Positions 5,193-7,972 of a stretch of DNA of 7,972 nucleotides are shown piece by piece (position 1 is the stretch's first letter; the number at the start of each line of letters is the position of its first letter). Under the pieces are notes generated by a model. The model had not been told where the DNA came from, searched no databases, and worked only from the letters and a program-made list of their open reading frames with translations. The stretch is from contig JABIFK010000534.1 of assembly GCA_018650745.1 (NCBI GenBank), positions 1 to 7,972 on the forward strand, in the 5' to 3' direction. The translations under genes and the position numbers were made by a program. Origin of the DNA: Candidatus Latescibacterota bacterium. GTDB lineage: Bacteria > Latescibacterota > UBA2968.

Positions 5193-6949
5193 CATTTGCG
5201 AGGCCAATGGTCAATATTAATCTCGGACAGATCGTCTTGGCAGTCCAGTTCAAAAATCGTAGCATAAAACGCGTATTCCATATTGAGAGATGAAATAATG
5301 TTCTCAGCCCTTCTAAATCCGTGCATTTCGCCCTCAAACATCACACACGCTACAGGGATATGATTTTTGCTTAACGCATCTGCCATAGATTGTGTTTGTA
5401 TTGGGGGAACCACTGGGTCTTCTTTACCTTGAAAAAATATGACAGGGGCAGAAATCTGGTCCGCAGCATATAAAGGCGATCTTTCCTTAAATGTCACCTC
5501 AAGATCCTCACCACCAATGAGACGATTGAGATATTGTGATTCAAATTTGTGAGTAATCTGAGCAAGTGATGCCAGATCACTCACACCATAGTAACTGGCC
5601 CCAGCCTTGAACACGTCATAAAAAGCCAACGCACCCAAAGTAGTTAACCCCCCAGCGCTGCCGCCCCGAATCAGCAATCGGGCATCGTCTGCGCGCTCGG
5701 TGTTGGCAAGATATTGGGCCCCCGCTACGCAATCTTGCACATCATAAACACCCCACTGACCATCCAATGCACGGCGATAGACACGACCAAACCCCGTACT
5801 CCCCCGATAGTTCACATCCAAAACAGCAAACCCTCGACTCGTCCAATATTGGATGGCTTCTGGGCAAGAGAGTCCATCCTTATCTATATCTGGGTCATTT
5901 TCGCGTATGACTTGATACTGGCTACGCAACCGATCAAACCGAACAACGGCCAATGCCTTATCCCACCCCCCCCCAATAAAAGCCACCGTATTTCCTTCTG
6001 CAGCCATCGCCGAATAATCAGAAAACGGTACATCGATTGAGCTGGTTTTCTGTGCAGGCACATCCAGTGTGCCTAGTTCTGCATTTCCATTTTCGATATA
6101 CGAGCAAACCCAATGTCCTGCTTGCGTTTCAACATATGTTGTCATGCCCAGTGACCAAAGGGGCAACCCAAATTCGGCCTCTTTCTGCCACAAATGCGTG
6201 TGTTTGCAACCATCCCAAGAGTAAAGATTCCACCAACCAGACACGTCCGACACATAGTATAGGTGGCCATCTTGTCCCCAGGTTGGTTGAAAAACAGCTT
6301 CATCAACACCCCCAGCAACACAAGTGGCATTTTCGATCTTTCCATCACACCAATCAGCAACCCACAATTCGGTACCATCCCAAGGCATATTGGGGTGATC
6401 CCAACTCAGCCAAGCCAGCTTCCGTCCATCCGAAGATATTCTGGGTGCAGCGTAAAAGTCATGGCCTTCAACCACAACGACAACCTGGTCATCTTTGAGA
6501 CAGACCATATCGTTAGTTGGCTCAGTATCTGAGTTGTGTTGTTCACGAACACAAAAAATTGTCTGCCCATCGCTTGCAATAGAAAAATCGGCGTAGCGTG
6601 CTGAGTTATCAGGTGTAATAGGGAGAGGCTCAGCATCTTGGGTCATTCTATAAACACGGCCATCATCCCCATTCGAACAGAAAACAACACCGTTCTGAAC
6701 CACATAGGCCACGCCACCATATTCGTGAACGCGACTGCGGACACTAAAATCTTTAGGCACAACATCAGAGACGACCCCATCATCATCACAAGTGACCAAA
6801 ACGCTTCGCCCGCCTTCTTCCGGACGCGACTCAACCCAATAAACGCAACCTTGATCAACTTGGACCTGACCAAAACGACGAGAAGCCGATGCCACACGCT
6901 CTGCCGAAATAGGAGACGGCCACGTCCCATACGGTAATGTCTGCTTCAT
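5192..6949 (-). CDS. S9-family (prolyl-oligopeptidase type) peptidase with internal deletion
   Basis: A 585-residue cytoplasmic serine peptidase of the dipeptidyl aminopeptidase/acylaminoacyl-peptidase type; no signal peptide. Residues 1 to about 345 are a beta-propeller gate, starting LPYGTWPSPISAE and containing VHEYGG, SWDHPNMPWDGTELW and SGWWNLY, all typical of this family. The alpha/beta-hydrolase domain follows with S431 (RGGSAGG), D511 (GKEDPVVPP) and H543 (GEMHGFRR), an intact triad. Family members usually run about 640-660 residues. Here the text goes from SCPEA straight to IQYWTSRGFAVLDVNYRGS at residue 365/366, skipping about 50 residues that normally hold the first hydrolase strands and the HGGP loop. 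Activity is therefore doubtful. The ATG at 6949 is preferred over a GTG at 6958, which sits too close to the AGGA. It is divergent from the dehydrogenase gene. Confidence 0.9.
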   Translation of the reverse strand: MKQTLPYGTWPSPISAERVASASRRFGQVQVDQGCVYWVESRPEEGGRSVLVTCDDDGVVSDVVPKDFSVRSRVHEYGGVAYVVQNGVVFCSNGDDGRVYRMTQDAEPLPITPDNSARYADFSIASDGQTIFCVREQHNSDTEPTNDMVCLKDDQVVVVVEGHDFYAAPRISSDGRKLAWLSWDHPNMPWDGTELWVADWCDGKIENATCVAGGVDEAVFQPTWGQDGHLYYVSDVSGWWNLYSWDGCKHTHLWQKEAEFGLPLWSLGMTTYVETQAGHWVCSYIENGNAELGTLDVPAQKTSSIDVPFSDYSAMAAEGNTVAFIGGGWDKALAVVRFDRLRSQYQVIRENDPDIDKDGLSCPEAIQYWTSRGFAVLDVNYRGSTGFGRVYRRALDGQWGVYDVQDCVAGAQYLANTERADDARLLIRGGSAGGLTTLGALAFYDVFKAGASYYGVSDLASLAQITHKFESQYLNRLIGGEDLEVTFKERSPLYAADQISAPVIFFQGKEDPVVPPIQTQSMADALSKNHIPVACVMFEGEMHGFRRAENIISSLNMEYAFYATIFELDCQDDLSEINIDHWPRK

Positions 6950-6975
6950 AAAAATCACCCGTCCTTTTTATTTGT

Positions 6976-7004
6976 TTGACAGCACCAACAAAGCTATCTT
7001 GACA
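6976..7004 (+). promoter_or_regulatory. Two direct TTGACA repeats in the divergent gap (operator or promoter candidates)
   Basis: TTGACA occurs at 6976-6981 and 6999-7004, 23 bases apart, in the 92-base gap between the peptidase and the dehydrogenase. Neither has a well-placed -10: the first has TATCTT after only 13 bases, and the second has TAAATA after 15, which would start the transcript inside the Shine-Dalgarno at 7031-7036. They could be -35 boxes or a direct-repeat operator; the function is undecided. Confidence 0.3.
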
Positions 7005-7041
7005 CATCCCATCAATGTCTAAATATCCAAAAGGAGTAGCC

Positions 7042-7972
7042 ATGCCATATGAAGTGATAGTTGATGTCGATTTGCCCGAAGAAATGCCAGAAATGATTGC
7101 GGGACGTTGTAACCTGCATATGATGTCACACGGCAACTTGACCGAAGAAATATATCAAAAAGCCGACGGCTTGCTCACATATGGTCATATCATTGTTGAT
7201 GGGGCCATCATGGATCAGATGCCGAATATAAAAATCATCAGTAATTTTGGTGTGGGGGTTGATCACATCAACTTAGATGATGCCAAACAAAGAGGTATCC
7301 CTGTAGGCAACACACCCAATATCCTAGACGGGGCCACAGCAGATATGACTTTCGCATTACTCATGGCCGCTGCGAGAAACATCGTCATCGGGGACCATTA
7401 CGCCCGCAGCCCCGAATTTACACACTACGACCCTCGTATTTTGATGGGATTTGAGGTACACAGTACCACATTGGGCATCATCGGTCTTGGCAACATAGGC
7501 AAACAAGTGGCACGACGAGCATCTGGTTTCGACATGAAAGTACTCTACCACAATCGCAAACCCAACCCAGAAGCAGAAGCAGAACTAGGAGTTACCTATG
7601 CCAGCTTAGATGACCTGCTCACCCAATCAGATTACGTTGCGCTCAATGTGCCACTCACCGACGAAACACGCAATATGATTGGTCGTGATCAGTTGCATAA
7701 AATGAAAAAGACTTCCTTTTTGGTCAACCTTGCCCGAGGGGGAGTGGTTAATCACGATGCCCTTCTGGAAGCCCTACAAAACGATTGGATCGCAGGTGCC
7801 GCATTGGATGTCACAGAACCCGAACCCCTACCGAGGGACCATCCCTTGTTAAAACTGAAAAATGTGATCATCGCCCCTCACTTGGGAAGCGCGACACACC
7901 AAACCCGTTTGGGCATGGCCCAACGCACCGTTGACAATCTAATTGCAGGCCTTGAAGGCGAACCCCTTCTCA
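7042..7972 (+). CDS. D-2-hydroxyacid dehydrogenase (glyoxylate/hydroxypyruvate reductase type), partial at 3' end
   Basis: The first 310 codons of an NAD(P)-dependent D-isomer-specific 2-hydroxyacid dehydrogenase; it runs off the right edge close to its natural end. The N-terminal catalytic half includes NFGVGVDHI (68-76) and NTPNILDGATAD (90-101). The Rossmann domain holds GLGNIG (148-153), and the catalytic residues are R232 (NLARGG), E261 (DVTEPEPLP) and H280 (APHLGSAT). These blocks resemble GRHPR/GhrB enzymes, which reduce glyoxylate or hydroxypyruvate to glycolate or D-glycerate. The HNRKP segment after the second Rossmann strand (170-174), lacking an acidic residue at the usual NAD-selecting place, suggests NADPH use (inference). 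The ATG at 7042 has AAGGAG five bases upstream. Substrate cannot be fixed from sequence; a related D-2-hydroxyacid is possible. Confidence 0.92.
   Translation, partial: MPYEVIVDVDLPEEMPEMIAGRCNLHMMSHGNLTEEIYQKADGLLTYGHIIVDGAIMDQMPNIKIISNFGVGVDHINLDDAKQRGIPVGNTPNILDGATADMTFALLMAAARNIVIGDHYARSPEFTHYDPRILMGFEVHSTTLGIIGLGNIGKQVARRASGFDMKVLYHNRKPNPEAEAELGVTYASLDDLLTQSDYVALNVPLTDETRNMIGRDQLHKMKKTSFLVNLARGGVVNHDALLEALQNDWIAGAALDVTEPEPLPRDHPLLKLKNVIIAPHLGSATHQTRLGMAQRTVDNLIAGLEGEPLL

Noticed and set aside
1..7972. CRISPR arrays, tRNA/rRNA genes, insertion sequences, toxin-antitoxin pairs
   Set aside because: No spaced short repeats, RNA gene cores, transposase motifs or recognisable toxin/antitoxin families were seen on either strand.

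Overview
The window reads as a chromosomal segment of an uncultured, diderm (Gram-negative type) bacterium with moderate GC. The evidence for an outer membrane is a TonB C-terminal domain protein, a small beta-barrel-like secreted protein and several Sec signal peptides. The secreted protein at 4335-5075 ends in two EF-hand-like repeats of the type D-x-D-G-x-G-x-V-D-F-x-D-F-x-x-F-A-Q-x-F-G. From memory, this C-terminal style is common in Candidatus Latescibacterota, Poribacteria and neighbouring FCB-like lineages, so I infer one of those; only the motif itself is seen. No mobile element, CRISPR array, tRNA, rRNA or integration site was found, and no stretch above about 210 bases lacks a gene.

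Layout. (1) 1-1045, minus strand: a small zinc-site protein (DUF971/GBBH-like N domain) followed by a small barrel-like secreted protein, closed by a Rho-independent terminator at 96-120. The first 24 codons of a membrane protein run off the left edge. (2) 1046-1256: a gap of about 210 bases with a strong minus-strand terminator (1152-1188) that has no obvious gene feeding it. (3) 1257-2021, plus strand: a TonB-family energy transducer. (4) 2047-5075, minus strand: a tightly packed cluster driven by a near-consensus promoter at 5120-5146. In order it holds a secreted dockerin-like protein, a stand-alone CheY-like receiver, two overlapping tiny ORFs, a 59-residue membrane protein, a TPR protein with a C-terminal membrane anchor, and a second secreted TPR protein. 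(5) 5192-6949, minus strand: an S9-family (prolyl-oligopeptidase-type) peptidase. (6) 7042 to the right edge, plus strand: a GRHPR-type D-2-hydroxyacid dehydrogenase, divergent from the peptidase.

The two most notable points are these. First, the S9 peptidase keeps its Ser-Asp-His triad but appears to lack, in frame, roughly 50 residues that should include the HGGP strand-loop next to the active site. Second, the dockerin/CheY/small-protein/TPR cluster looks like an uncharacterised envelope-associated module that pairs an orphan receiver with TPR scaffolds. Function for that cluster is inferred from composition only.
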